Shown here piece by piece: positions 23,876 to 35,769 of a DNA stretch of 64,000 nucleotides. Within the stretch, counting starts at the first letter, position 1, and every line of letters starts with the position of its first letter. The stretch covers positions 21,518,597 through 21,582,596 of the forward strand of contig NC_077242.1 of NCBI RefSeq assembly GCF_947179165.1, in the 5' to 3' direction. The notes beneath the pieces were generated by a model. The model saw only the letters and a program-made list of their open reading frames with translations, was not told the origin of the DNA and ran no database searches. Made by a program: the position numbers and the translations under genes. This DNA is from Solanum dulcamara (lineage: Eukaryota > Streptophyta > Magnoliopsida > Solanales > Solanaceae).

Positions 23876-25164
23876 AATTAAAGGAGTTGAAGGAACAATT
23901 AAAGAACTTGTTGGATAAAGGATTCATTAGGATAAGTATTTCACCATAGGGTGCTCTTGTGTTGTTTGTGAGAAAGAAGGATGGGTCACTTCAAATGTGC
24001 ATAGACTATCGTCAATTGAACAAAGTGACATTAAGAACAAGTACCTAATTTCTAGAATAGATGATTTGTTTGATTAATTACAAGGGGCAAGTCATTTCTT
24101 GAAGATTAATCTCCGATCCGACTATCATCAATTAAGTGTGACATTCCCAAGATAGCATTCCGAACAAGGTATGGTCACTTTGAGTTTGTGGTGATGTCAT
24201 TTGGAATGAAGAATTCACCAATGGTGTTTATGGATCTAATGAATAGGGTGTTCAAACCCTACCTTGATATTTATGGTGGTCTTTATTGACAACATCTTGA
24301 TATACTCTCGGGGTGAAGAAGAACATAAGAATTACTTGAGAGTTGTGCATCAAACCTTGAGAGATAGGCAATTATTTGCAAAATTTAGAAAATGTGAATT
24401 TTGGTTGAAAGAGAAGGCGGTGAGGAATTAGCCTAGGACATTGTCTCCTTCAGACATTAGGTGCTTTTTTGGTCTAGTCAGTTATTATAGAAGGTTCATT
24501 GAAGGGTTCTCCTCCATCTCATCTCCTATGATGAAATTGACCCAAAAGAAGGCAAACTTTTTATGGATGGATGAGTGTGAGAGGGGTTTCAAAACTTTGA
24601 AAGATCGACTTACCTCTACTCATATATTGACTTTACCGAAAGGATTAGAAGGGTTTGTAGTTTATTCTGATGCTTCTAAGATTGGTTTTGGTTGTTTCTT
24701 GATGAAAAATGGCAAGGTTATAGCCTATACTTCTAGGGAATTGAAGGTACACGAATATAACTACCTACCCATGATCTTGAGTTAGCTGCCATTGTATTTC
24801 CTCAAAATAGTTGGTGCATTACCTCTATGGGGTACATGTGGATGTGTTCATCGATCACAAGAGTCTCCAATATGTGTTCACCAAAGAGGACCTCAATCTA
24901 AGGCAAAGGAGGTGGCTTGATCTTCTTAAGGATTATGATATGAGTGTGCATTATCATCCAAGTAAAGTCAATGTTGTTGCCGATGCACTTAGTAGAGTAT
25001 CTATGGGGAGTGTGGCTTATGTGGATGAAGGGAAGAGGGAGTTGGTGAAAGATATTCATCGGTTGGCTAGATTAGGGGTGAAGTTGAGTGGTTCCGATGA
25101 TGGTGGTATGTTTGTTCATAACAGATCTGAATCATCTTTGATAATGGATGTTAAGTCAAAATAA
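23876..25164 (+). pseudogene. Element G reverse transcriptase and RNase H
   Basis: RT motifs [20 protein letters not shown] (about 23955-24020) and [11 protein letters not shown] (about 24188-24220) lie in shifted frames. The catalytic box reads FIDN (24282-24293): the second Asp is Asn (GAC to AAC), so polymerase activity is lost even without the stops. RNase H (24441-25164) has YSDASKIGFGCFLMKNGKV and [15 protein letters not shown], then a tether ending in DVKSK. TAG at 23947-23949 and 24429-24431 replaces conserved Trp codons. Confidence 0.9.
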
Positions 25165-26500
25165 GACCTTGACTCGATAATTGTAGAGTTAAAGAAGTTG
25201 GTCAAGAAAAAGAAGGTAGAGGTCTTTTCACAAGAGGGAGATGGGGTACTACACTCCAAAGGTTGGTTATGTGTTCTGGATGTGGATGTCCTAAGGAGTT
25301 TGCTCATGAAAAAGACTCATAATTCTTAATATTCTATTTATTCCAGTTCGACAAAAATATACCAAGACTTAAAAGAGTTTAATTAGTGGAGTGGCATAAA
25401 AAAGAATATAGAAGGGTTCGTGGCCGAATGTCCAAATTGCCAATAAGTTAAGGAGAAACATCAAAGGCCAGGTGGCTTGTCACAAGACATTAAAATCCCC
25501 ACTTGTAAGTGGGAAGATATGAATATGGATTTTATGGTGGGTTTGCCTCATACTCGGAAGCATCATGACTCAATTTGGGTGATTGTTGATAGAATGAAAA
25601 AATCAGCTCACTTCCTACTGGTCAAGACATCTTATAGTGCCGAAGATTATGCTAAGTTGTATATTTGGGAGTTATGAGATTGCACGGTGTTCCATTATCA
25701 ATTATTTTGGATCATGGTACCCAATTCACTTCTTATTTTTGGAGATAGTTTCAAAGTGGTCTTGGTACCATGGTGAAGCTAAGTACCGCATTCCATCCTC
25801 AAACCAATGGGACAGCCGAAAGAACAATTCAAACATGAGAGGATATGTTAGAGGCTTGTGTGTTGGAGTTCAAAGGGAGTTAGGATGATCATCTACCATT
25901 TATTGAGTTCGCCTACAATAATAGCTACCACTCAAGCATTGAGATGGTGTCGTTTGAGGCTTTTTACTGGAGGTGATGTAGGTCTTTGGTTAGTTGGTTT
26001 GAAGTAGGTGAGATGACCTTGTTGGGTCCCGATTTAGTGCTTGATGCTTTGGAGAAGGTGAGAGTTATTAGAGAAAAGTTGAAGATGACTCGAAGTCATC
26101 ATAAGTCCTATTCCGATACTAAGAGAAGGGATCTTGAGTATAACATGGATGATTTGGTATACTTGAAGGTTTCACCCATGAAGGGTGTAGTTCGATTTGG
26201 TAAGATGGGGAAATTGAGCCCTAGGTATGTAGGGACTCATAGAATCTTGAAATGTGTTGGTAAGGTTGCTTATGAGTTGGAGTTGCCTTTGGAGATAGCC
26301 ATGGTTCATCTGGTGTTCTATGTGTCTATGTTGAAAAAATGTGTGGGTAAGAAAACTTGACTTATAAGAGGTCCCGATTTAAATTTTGGACCAGTAAGTT
26401 AAGAGATTAAGGAACAAAGAAGTTGCATTCGCCAAAGTCCTTGGAGAAATCAACAAGTTGAAAGCGCTACATGGGAAGAGGAAGCGGATATGATGAAATG
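25165..26500 (+). pseudogene. Element G integrase
   Basis: The zinc-finger end FVAECPNCQ (about 25410-25445) is followed by the core at 25477-25677 (WEDMNMDFMVGLPHTRKHHD) with later frameshifts. The C-terminal domain at 25986-26360 has YLKVSPMKGVVRFGKMGKL and GTHRILKCVGKVAYELELP, where siblings have GPY, and ends before a short chromodomain-like remnant (about 26395-26490, LRNKEV then a W-E-E segment). Multiple frame changes. Confidence 0.85.
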
Positions 26501-26764
26501 TTTCCCTCATCTCTTTCATTCTACTCAAGTCTAAGGTACTCAGATATTCATGCTCAAATGTTTGAGACTCCTATGTCTCATAGTTTCCTAAGTCCTCATA
26601 TGCATGCATGTTCATGAAGTTGAATTTAAAAGTCATGATTTAAGCTAAGTTTAAAAATATCATGTTTTATGTATTTCAAGTGTCATTGTATTCATGTTGG
26701 GTTGCTAGTCCTCATGTCGTGTCCTTTTCTATATGAATGATTCTCATTCGAGAACAAAAGTTCC

Positions 26765-26776
26765 AAAAGGGGAGAT
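26765..26776 (+). promoter_or_regulatory. Element G polypurine tract
   Basis: AAAAGGGGAGAT directly precedes the 3' LTR start at 26779, the same arrangement as in A and B. Confidence 0.75.
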
Positions 26777-26778
26777 AT

Positions 26779-29015
26779 TGTGAGACCTCAAAAATTAAAA
26801 AGTCCTAAAACATGGAACAAAGGATGAAATCTCAAAAAACTGTAGAAATTGGCACAATGTGATTACCATGGAAGGCCATCACCGGGCGTGGTACATACCA
26901 TAGACCGTGGTGAGCAACTGTGGTAGAGATTCAGAGACCCAGACCTGCAAGGAAGGGACCACTATGAGGGAACATAGACCGTAGTACCCTCCGTGGTGAC
27001 CCTTCCCCTAAGGACCCAGAAAATTTCTAAGGCGAGGACCACGGATGACCACCACGGGTCGTGGATCTCTTCACAGACTGTGGTGTATTTCCATGGTAGT
27101 CACTCTACAAGCCTTCTACAGGACCTTAACCACGACCATATTTCACGAGTTGTGATGCCCTCTATGGACCGTGAAGAAATTTATGAAGGTTCAGTGAATC
27201 CCCCTGTAGATTTCCAAAATCTTTCTCCAAATCATTTACCACGGTACACCACCACGGACTCTGAAGGGTCCCCGTGAAGCCCAATCCGGCCAGATTAAAA
27301 GCAGTATTTTAGTCTTTTCCCACATTTTAACACCAAAGTATGGTCATTTTGGTAACTGAATTGACCCTATCTAAAGACCCTAAACCTTCCAAAACCCTCA
27401 TTCCTTACATTAACTCCCTCAACCAAAAAAACCCTAACCTCTCAAGTTCCTCTCAAGTCTTCCTCTCCATCAAGAAAGCTAGAGTTTTATTCCAAGAAGA
27501 TCAAGTCTTAATTATTTTCAAGCTTGCATTAGGGATTCATTCACCAAGGTATGTGGGTCTCATTCATGGGTTCTTCCACCCATAGAGCGCAAATATTTTT
27601 CTCAACTTCATAGTTTAATTTAAAATGGTGAAATCTTATGGGTTTTATCTTATGATTCCAAATACATGGATTATTATTTATTTAAAGTTTATTTATCTAT
27701 CTTAGTCTATATAAACTCTTAATTGCATGAAATTGATGATTTTATTAAAGGTTTTTATATGAAGGCATGAAAGGGTTTCAAGGTATTTTTGTGGGTTCTT
27801 TAAAAGATACCTTAATTGATGCATTTCATTACTCTAATGCATGCTAGCATTGTTTTAAATGATTTAAAGGTTGAATAAATAGAACCCATCTAGTTCTACT
27901 ATGTTCTCAATGAAGTTTGAATTGAAATCTTTGACTCCAAAATGAATATTTTATGAAAGCAGATGTCTATGATTAAAGAGAGTCTTAAGAAATAAAAGAA
28001 TGATGAAATGATGTATTCTCTTGGTGAAACGCCAATTATCATTTGTGTGAATCAAATAAAATTTTTTATGAGTTATTCTACCGAATAATGATTTAATGAT
28101 CGAAAGCTATATAAATGATTATGTTCTTATTATATGAACTATTCTATGGGAATGACTTAGCACCGAATGGGGTAATGAGGTGAGATTCGGTAAGGAAATC
28201 CTAGTAGCAACCCATTTTCCCATTAACTATGTACCAACATAGGAGACCTTGTAGGCTTAGGATAGTGGATCTACAAATAGCCCTTAAAGTTAAAGTTAAA
28301 GAAATGAATAAAGTTGATGGAGTTCTACCCAATAAGTAGTCTCCCCGTGCCACTGTAGGGGATTATGTTGGATTCCATATAGTAGCACACATGGTCTTAA
28401 ATGTCAGTTACGGTCATCTTCCCACAAAAGAAGGTTTCAAATGCTCATTACTTGATTACTCATGCATGCACTCACTTATGTACTTTACTTATATATGTTT
28501 TAATGATTTTCATTATAATGCATGTTCACATACTTAATACATTCAAAGTACAATGCGTACTTTATTGCCTATATAATATTACCATATAGGGACCAGCGTT
28601 GCTCTACACTCACCTCTACGTGGCTAGTTGATTATGTTGAATGATACTTTGTTGGTGAGTTCCCATGTTTTGAAGAAACATCCTTTCCTTTCTAGCTTTG
28701 TTATGTAAATTTCTTTTGGGATACTTATCATGACAGTTATTTTTATTTATTATGAGGGTGTGCTAGGGTCATGTCTTAGCGCCCGCCAAGTTTAAAGTAG
28801 TAGAGGTATTGTTGGACAAATAGATATTGCTTTTGATGTTGTTTATGACTCTTGTTCTATGTCGTTTCCCTTAGTCACAGTACCTAATTTATTTCTGCTT
28901 GTTATTGAATGTCATTACCTAGAAAAACCAAATAAATTCTAAGAGGCTTGGGTGAGGTACCTCCAGGTATCTTATTCTCCGTGTCATGTCTAGGCCATAG
29001 ACTTGAGTCGTGATA
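26779..29015 (+). repeat. Element G 3' LTR
   Basis: 2,237 bp from TGTGAGACC to CGTGATA. Palindrome remnants of CCACGG/CCGTGG type lie at about 26870-27290. An intact leader-donor motif AAGGTATGT is at 27546-27554, followed by a short stem ATGGG/CCCAT. Confidence 0.85.
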
Positions 29016-29811
29016 AGGTAAAAAGTACTCCTGCATGCAGTCCCACATACCTTAACCTTAATTATCCCTAGATTGTAGAGATTGAAATCTAGACCTTGAA
29101 GAACCCTATTGAGTTTTCTTGAGAGAGAAGAAAGCCTTGAGAGAAGACTTGGGTGAAAAGACTTTGGGGTTTTCGGAGTTATGGACAGAATCAGAGAGTT
29201 AGAATATTTTAGGGTAGTTAATAGGCATGAACTTAGTCCCAAAAACCATCCACATTTATTAACAACATATAGGGAAAAGACTAGAATAACCTTCATTAAA
29301 GCTAAATTTAGGACCCATAACGGGCCATCACGTGGTCCCCTCCGTAGTGAGGGACTTGAATTTTTTCTACAAAAGGCTTGGGAAGGCTGCCCACCACGAG
29401 ACCCACCATGGCCCATCATGGTCACCACGGTCCATGATGGTCCACCATAGTGGTTTCGTTGAGCTTCTAATTTTGGAGTTTGCAGGAAATTTTCAGAAGT
29501 TCCTCCACGAAGACCTTCACGGTCTATGGAGGCTTCTATCATCTGTGAACCTGAGGCGTGAAGAGGATTCTGATAGGGGATTGCAGAGGTGTCCACCGTG
29601 AAAGACATAATGGTCTGTGGACTGCACCACGAGTCATGGTGGCCTCTCGTGGTCCTCACTTTTGTAACCATTTAGTAGGGTATGGACCACAGTACCTTTC
29701 ACGACCCGTATTGGGTTCGTGAAGACCACCTAATGCCCAAAAGTTGAGTTTTCTAGAATTTCATCCTTTGTTCCTTAATTTTTCTGACTTTCCAACTTTT
29801 GGGGTCTTACA
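29016..29811 (-). repeat. Element A 5' LTR, U3-side portion
   Basis: Continuation of the A 5' LTR to the right of element G. It reads on the minus strand from TGTAAGACCCC (29811) and contains the palindrome-rich U3 (about 29310-29700) and the leader-donor motif (reverse, CATACCTTAACC at 29047-29058). The 250-residue open frame over 28919-29671 crosses the G/A junction and is not a gene. Confidence 0.75.
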
Positions 29812-30970
29812 CATACCCAATTCTAGGGTTTCATGATTTCCTTATTCTTCATGATTGATCTTATAATGCATGATTTAATCGTAATTCAATGTTTTCAATG
29901 ATAGTTTTATGAACCCATACTATGTAAGTATTTATGATCATGATTTAAGCTGTGCTACTATGCATGCATTATGTTATGAAAAAATATATGAATTAAGGAT
30001 GTTTCCAAATAAAGTATCAACAAGTTTATATGAAAATATGATGCTTCCTATTAAAGTATCTCTCATAATGAAAGACTATTAATTTAGTTGCTTTCAATAA
30101 AAGTATGTCTCAAGACTATGTTATCTATCATGATTTCAAGTAGCTATTCTTATGATTTTAGATTTTCATGAATGACTCAGTATCACTAGATTCTTACTGT
30201 TTCATAGAATATGATTATGATTATGCATGCTTTTCTTTGTGATATTACTTAGCACTGAGTTGGACTAATGGCGATTACCCAGGTCTCTAAACTATATGCC
30301 ACTATAGGATTGTCCTTATTAGACACTAGCTTAGAGGATCCACATTACCTCATGGCAAGCATATTGGCCCCTTTTGGTGGGAAAGTACACAATACTCCCT
30401 AATGTAGCTCACATGGTTATATGTCGATTATCGGTATCTCCCACACATGTTATGATTTTCAAAATATTACATGACTTTGTTATAACACCCCTAAAGTCTC
30501 TAGCTGGAACTAGCTACAAATACACTAAAAATATGCATTAGAAGCTAACCATTAGACCCTTCACAGGTTGTATTGATCTTCACGGCTCATGAAGAGTATA
30601 CATGAAGGGGTCTTGGCATCAGGTAAAAGTAAAGGTAAGGACCACAAAGGGCTCTACGGTATGTGGTGCTGATCACGGACGTCTCTACGACCCGTGGTGG
30701 TCTTCTTAGTGGCCACCTATACCAATACAACCTAATTCCAGGACCAAGATGCTCACCACTAACCGTGGTAAGCTATACGGACCATGGTGGACATCCATGA
30801 AAGTGTCAGACTCAGTTTTAATGAAGGACATTTTGGTCTTTTCTCACCTTTTTCCAATTGAACCCTGTATGTTTAGAGACTCAAAAATAGTCCCTTAACT
30901 TACCCGATATGGGTTTTCCTCTCATTCATACTTAGAACTTTTGAGAGAAGAAATTGAAGAGAACAAAGAA

Positions 30971-32014
30971 GGCGGAATGACCTCGAAAACCTTTGTACTT
31001 GGCTCCGTTTGTCACCTAAGCCTTTCTACTCTTGACTTTTCTAAGTGAGCACTTAAAGTTATTAAAATATATTATTTTAAACCCCTGTGATCATGTGTGT
31101 CTCTCAATCGCGCTGATGTGGATAACATATCACTATCCATATGAGATATAAATTGACACATCTTTTTTTATTATAAATATTATATATTTTTAAAAAAAAT
31201 TCAAACTCATCTCCAAAGCCTTTTTTCTCAATTTTTTTCCAATTTTGTTCTCTTCCCAAATCTTTCATCTATTCTACTATTTAGATCTTATCTTATTTTT
31301 TTTCTTCCCTTGTAAATTTTTTGTATTGAAGAGGAATTAGAGACAAGTAAAGCTTTGTTATGGTATTTTATTATAAATTTAGTTATTTAATGATGATGAT
31401 AAAGTGACTAAAATGGTGGGTGAGAGAAAAAAAATGAAGATGGTCATTATAGAAAAATTCAGCAAATATGTGATATATAAAATTGCGTTCAATTTTGACA
31501 GCATCAAATATATGTATTTCAAAAACTCATCTAAAATCCGGCTCTATTTCACAATGAAGAAACTCCTTTTTTTGCCCTTTTTCTCAATCATACTAGAACT
31601 CTCAAATGATAGAAAGAATATGGGAAGAGAGAGAGGAAGAATTATGTGTAAGAGTATGAGAAGCGATAGAAAAAGTGTGTGTGTTGGTGGTGAGGGTTGG
31701 GTGGAAATTATGAGGAAGAAGAAGAAGCGTACAGTAGATTAGGGGTAGGGAATATTTTCTAATTGTTATATTTTTCCTTTTATATTTAATATTTTTTTAA
31801 AATAAAATAATTGTCTTCACTTGCATTTAAATACGTGTAACCATGCTTTTTATCAGATTCAATAAAACAAATGCCACATAAGCTTGGTCAATGGTCAAAG
31901 GGGTTTAAAATAATATGTTTTAAGAACTTTAAGTGTTCAATTGGCAAAGTCGTGAGTAGAAGAGTCTAGGTGACAAATGGAGCCAAATACAGGGGCTTCT
32001 GAGGTTATTCCGCC
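30971..32014. mobile_element. Non-autonomous MULE-like transposon with ~115-bp TIRs
   Basis: 1,044 bp with long inverted repeats: left about 30971-31086, right about 31896-32014. Both outer ends read GGCGGAAT[A/G]ACCTC, and both share a GGCTCC..TTTGTCACC block. The flanks AACAAAGAA (30962-30970) and AAGAAAGAC (32015-32023) match at 7 of 9 bases, fitting the 9-bp target duplication of Mutator-like elements. The interior is AT-rich with no recognisable transposase. A 112-residue open frame (31404-31742) is lysine-rich and unlike anything I recognise. Confidence 0.8.
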
Positions 32015-32952
32015 AAGAAAGACAGCTTGAGTTCAAGGTTTTCAAGCAAGGTCTTCGAGTTTTGATTATTCCTTTGTTTTTAAGGTATGTAAGGCTATTT
32101 AGATAGTTGGATTGAGTATGTCCACATGCCCAACATGTAATTCTTTGAAATTGAATTTGAGTTGAGTTTTACCCTAATCCTAGAATTGAGTTCTTGAGTC
32201 AGTTGATACTTTCTTGAGTTTTCTTTCATCTAATTTTGTATTGATGATGTACCTGATGTTGAGTAGGCATTGAGACGTACATCCATACATTTATTCACAT
32301 GAACCTTAGTTGATTTATTGTCATACTTTGTCCATGCATTACTTGAGGTTGAGGTTGATTGTCTTCATGCAGAAAATAAGCTATTGCTTTTAAATTGAGA
32401 TGATGCATATTTTAATGAGCTTGATGAAATTGAACATAAAGTTAAATTAGGATTTTGAGCAAGATGTTTTGATGACGATGTATATGATGATGTTTTGAGA
32501 TGAGTTTGATGTTTAAATTAAAAGTCTAATAAGACTAAATGATGATGTTAATATGAGCATATGTTTTTGGGAGTAGTATTGAGCACCAAGTTGGGTAAGA
32601 TTTTAACTGACTCAAACCCCATAACTACATAGCTAATGTTGGATAGAGTCTATACCTCTCTCATCCCAAAAAAAGACTTCATAATTAGATCTATAGGTGT
32701 TGATGTCCATTATCCTGACAAGGTATTGAATGTATGTGGCAATGATATCACTTCGTTGTATCATCGCAAGTTCATAAGTGATGATTGTTAATTAGAGAAA
32801 CTCCCTAATAAATAACATATCTTGTTTTGATGCTGCATACCCATGTTTTTAACCAAGAGAAACATTATTTATTTTAAACCTGAGGTTAAATGGGTGCTAA
32901 GTTCGAAGTTGAGTCTTCATAAGTGAACTTTCTTGAGATGATTTTCTATATA

Positions 32953-35027
32953 TGTAATACCCCGAAAGTCGGAAAGTTGGAACCCAAGAAAAGTTCCCCA
33001 AAACAAGGACTAACTTCATATTTGACCAGTCTTCCTACGACTCGTATAAACTCCTACAACTCGTAAGAATGAGTCATATAGGGAGGCCTTTGGCTTATTT
33101 AGGACTAAGTTTCAAGAGAGGTCCTATGACTCTGCAGCATGAGTCATTGACCAAATGACAAGTCATAATATTGACTCATAGTAAAACTTCAGAGGCTCGA
33201 ATATACAGGATTCTAAGAACCTACAGGATGAATGGAGATTATAAATCGTAGACTCGAGAATGAGTCGTCGGCATGACTTGTAGAAGAAGTTCAAATAAGG
33301 CAAAAATCAAGGTTTTCAGAGGCCTGCAACTGTCTCTAAGATTTATAGAGTACCCTCGTTGGGCTACTCGGCCAGGTTTAAATAGGGGTAGTTCGATCTT
33401 TTTCCTATATTCTATTAATGTATATGGACGTTTTTATGACTAGGTTCATGATTTTAACTATCCTAAATACTCCTTAGTCTGTTAGTTCTCCCTTATTAAC
33501 TCCCAAGCAAATTTTAGACTTCTCTCCTAAAGTTCCACAAGAGTTCATCATCTTTATCAAGCTTTGGTTAGGGTTTCTTCAAGATCAAGTCTTCTTTCTC
33601 AAACTCAAGTTCAATTTCAATCAAGGTATGTGTGGATTCATCCATGGGCCCTTTCACCCATGGAGTCCAAGGTTCTACTCAACTCATTTTCATGATGTTT
33701 AATTCAAAAGCCCCAATTTCAATGATTATGTATTGGGCCTTCTTACTTATGATGAATTATATGATATTTGAGTAAATTTCCTATCTAAATGATGTTATTT
33801 TCATGAATTATGTATGAGGTGATAAGAATAGTATGATCATACATCATTTCAATCCAATCCCCTCAAGGTCTTTCAATCAATTGTTTTATGCATGCAAGTT
33901 TTACCCTAATTTCAAGTATGAATTATGATAACGGATTTTAATTATGATCAAATTATGAATTTCATGCAAGTTATGAAAAAGGTGACTCAGGGCCCTATGT
34001 TGGTGAACAAGGAACCTAATGATATCAATTATGCAAATATAAAATTGTGATATTGAAAGACTTATACTCACATAATAAGTATGACATGAAAATGAGCTAA
34101 TGTATGAATCATGAAGTTTATGAACAAGTCATAGTATATGTTAAGTATGATCACTATGTATATATTCCGTGGAATTTGACTTAGCACCAAATAATGACTT
34201 GAGGTGGGGGATCGATCTACGAGGTCCTTATGTAAAATCTTTTATCTCATAATTATGTGCCACCATAGGATTTCCCTTTTGGCCTACCTAGTGGATCCAC
34301 ATATAGAGAATGTACATGATCGGCCTAGCAGGGTAGAGTCTACCTTGGCAAGTAAATTCTCCTTTCTTTCATTGTATGAGAAGACATCGAGATTCTATGT
34401 TATAGCTCGCATGGTCTTATTGTCGGTTATGGTTCTATCCCACATATGTATATTTCTTTATGTTCTTTTAAGATTTCAACTATGTCTCCTAAATGCTTCG
34501 ATCATTATGATTTTACATACCCCTTTTTATTATGTGTGTTATTTGATGATTGTATCTTATGATTTATATTGCATGTCATGCCCGCATACTGAGTACATTC
34601 AAACGTACTAACGCTTATTATTTTCTACATTATTTCATAATATAGGGGTCGAGGATCATAGTCATACAGGTGGCTAGTGAGCTTCCATCCGGTGAACTTT
34701 TGGTGAGTCCTCATCTATCGAGGACTAGTTATGAGTTGGTTATTTCTTTCAAAGACTTTTTCGTTATGTTTTATTTTGAGGGTGAGCTACAGACATGTCT
34801 TAGCCTCCGCTCGTCTTCAATAGTAGAGGCATTTGTTGGACAAAACACGTAGAGTCTATATGTAGTCAAGTATAATCTCTTTTATGATTTATGATTAGAC
34901 TTGTTCTTATGCCATGTTCAACTTTACTTTACCTTTTGTATGCTTACGATATGTCAAGAGGTTTGGTTGGATCCCTTCGGAGTTTCAATCATCATGTTAT
35001 GACTAGGCCCTAGGTCGGGTCATGAAA
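32953..35027 (+). mobile_element. Sense solo LTR, 2.08 kb, TSD ATATA
   Basis: Starts TGTAATACCCCG and ends GGTCGGGTCATGAAA, flanked by ATATA at 32948-32952 and 35028-35032. The family end TAGGCCCTAGGTCGGGTC is present. The U3 contains TACGA/TCGTA palindromes (33036-33046). The donor motif is at 33623-33631 (AAGGTATGT), and a perfect 7-bp stem CCATGGG/CCCATGG at 33642-33663. No coding sequence: the open frame 34204-34611 is R/U5 text shared with the antisense copy at 44458-44802. Confidence 0.9.
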
Positions 35028-35558
35028 ATATATGTATTTACTTTCCAGGTATTTTACATACTTATACATTTTATGTACTGGCACCATATGACCTGCATCA
35101 TTTCATGATGCAAATATAAGTTCTAGTGATTATCAACAGGTGCTCCATTGAAGATCATTCCCCTCCCTGATTATAGGGAGACCTCCTTACATTTGAAGAA
35201 ATATCTTTATCTATTTAGTTCTTGATGTTGATATTTGATTTATTTTGAGGTAGCCATGGACATGTCATTGGCACCCCATAGATAGTGATTAGAGGTTTCT
35301 TAGACATAGATAGAGTAGATTGGAGATGTTTCCTTGAGTTATTTCTAAAAACTACTTTATATGAGACTATTTTATTTGAAAAATTACTCTCTTTTGACGT
35401 TGATATTAAGAGCCCACGTAAGTATCTTTCTTTTGCTTTTATTTAAGTCTTCCGCTAATGATTGAATGAGTGATGAGACCAAGTTGTTCGCTTAAAAACT
35501 AGAACTGGTTTCTGAGTGTCGGCTATGCATAAGGTACCCGATCGGGGTTTGACAAACT

Positions 35559-35570
35559 TGGTATCAGAGC
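35559..35570 (+). promoter_or_regulatory. Element B primer binding site (intact)
   Basis: TGGTATCAGAGC, the exact tRNA-iMet complement used by plant gypsy and copia elements, 4 bases after the 5' LTR end. Confidence 0.9.
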
Positions 35571-35769
35571 CCAGAGTTCAAGAGTCCTAGGGTGTTTATG
35601 AAGTTGTTTTTAGTAGAGTCTTGCTTATGGGTGTGTCGTGCACCACACTTATAATTAGGATGCTATAGAATATTAGAAATTGTTTCACTTCTTCGTATTC
35701 AAAGTTTGTGTGAAAGAGTTTAACTCAAAAAGTTACTTCCTAATTTGTTCTTTTACGCATTTGTAGATA

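Larger units (their letters stand above)
19629..29015 (+). mobile_element. Element G: sense Ty3/gypsy chromovirus with both LTRs
   Basis: 9.4 kb, with 5' LTR (19629-21886), PBS, gag, protease, RT, RNase H, integrase, polypurine tract and 3' LTR (26779-29015). It sits in the 5' LTR of element A, inside the stem-loop that the A 3' LTR preserves at 12278-12300. The flanks GCATG (left) and AGGTA (right) are both consistent with an original GGGTG target, decayed in each copy. It has no internal insertion, but every coding region is broken. Confidence 0.85.
10827..29811 (-). mobile_element. Element A: antisense Ty3/gypsy chromovirus, interrupted
   Basis: On the minus strand this reads 5' LTR (29811-29016 plus 19628-18188), PBS, gag, protease, RT, RNase H, integrase, polypurine tract, 3' LTR (13104-10827). 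This is a complete gypsy layout. Element G (19629-29015) is inserted in its 5' LTR. The 5-bp flanks TGTAC (10822-10826) and CATAC (29812-29816) match at 3 of 5 bases, a plausible decayed target duplication inside LTR X. Its LTRs differ visibly from each other, including indels, so the insertion is old. Confidence 0.8.
6743..30480 (+). mobile_element. LTR X (sense gypsy LTR) split by younger insertions
   Basis: An LTR of the Tekay-like family is present in three pieces: 6743-7060, 10308-10826 and 29812-30480. It starts TGTAATACCCCC. Piece 1 and the first part of piece 2 contain TACGGACCGTA-type palindromes. Piece 2 holds the conserved AAGGTATGTGGG leader site at 10743-10755 and a hairpin. Piece 3 continues with the R/U5-like text seen in sibling copies. 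It is cut by a solo LTR (7061-10307), by element A (10827-29811), and at 30481 by element B. Its remaining end must lie beyond B/C or be lost. The order of pieces agrees with intact relatives such as 32953-35027. Confidence 0.65.
30481..35554 (+). repeat. Element B 5' LTR (interrupted)
   Basis: Pieces 30481-30970, 32015-32952 and 35028-35554 align by eye with the LTR at 51179-53202. It starts TATAACACCC, probably a changed TGTAACACCC, and ends GGGGTTTGACA. CCACGG-type palindrome remnants lie at 30590-30800. The donor motif TAAGGTATGT is at 32091-32100. The MULE-like element and the solo LTR are absent from the second LTR, so both arrived after B. Confidence 0.8.

Noticed and set aside
28919..29671. 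250-residue open frame on the minus strand
   Set aside because: It crosses the junction between the G 3' LTR and the A 5' LTR and reads palindrome-rich U3 sequence; no domain, and no counterpart at the other A LTR beyond the short shared U3 part.
31404..31742. 112-residue open frame inside the MULE-like element
   Set aside because: Lysine-rich, low complexity and no transposase motif; probably a chance frame.
34204..34611. 135-residue hydrophobic open frame, with a similar one at 44458-44802 (minus)
   Set aside because: Both are the same R/U5 region of related LTRs in opposite orientation; the similarity reflects LTR homology, not a conserved protein.
35559..35570. tRNA-like match TGGTATCAGAGC
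   Set aside because: It is the 12-nt complement of the tRNA-iMet 3' end used as a primer binding site; no tRNA cloverleaf surrounds it.
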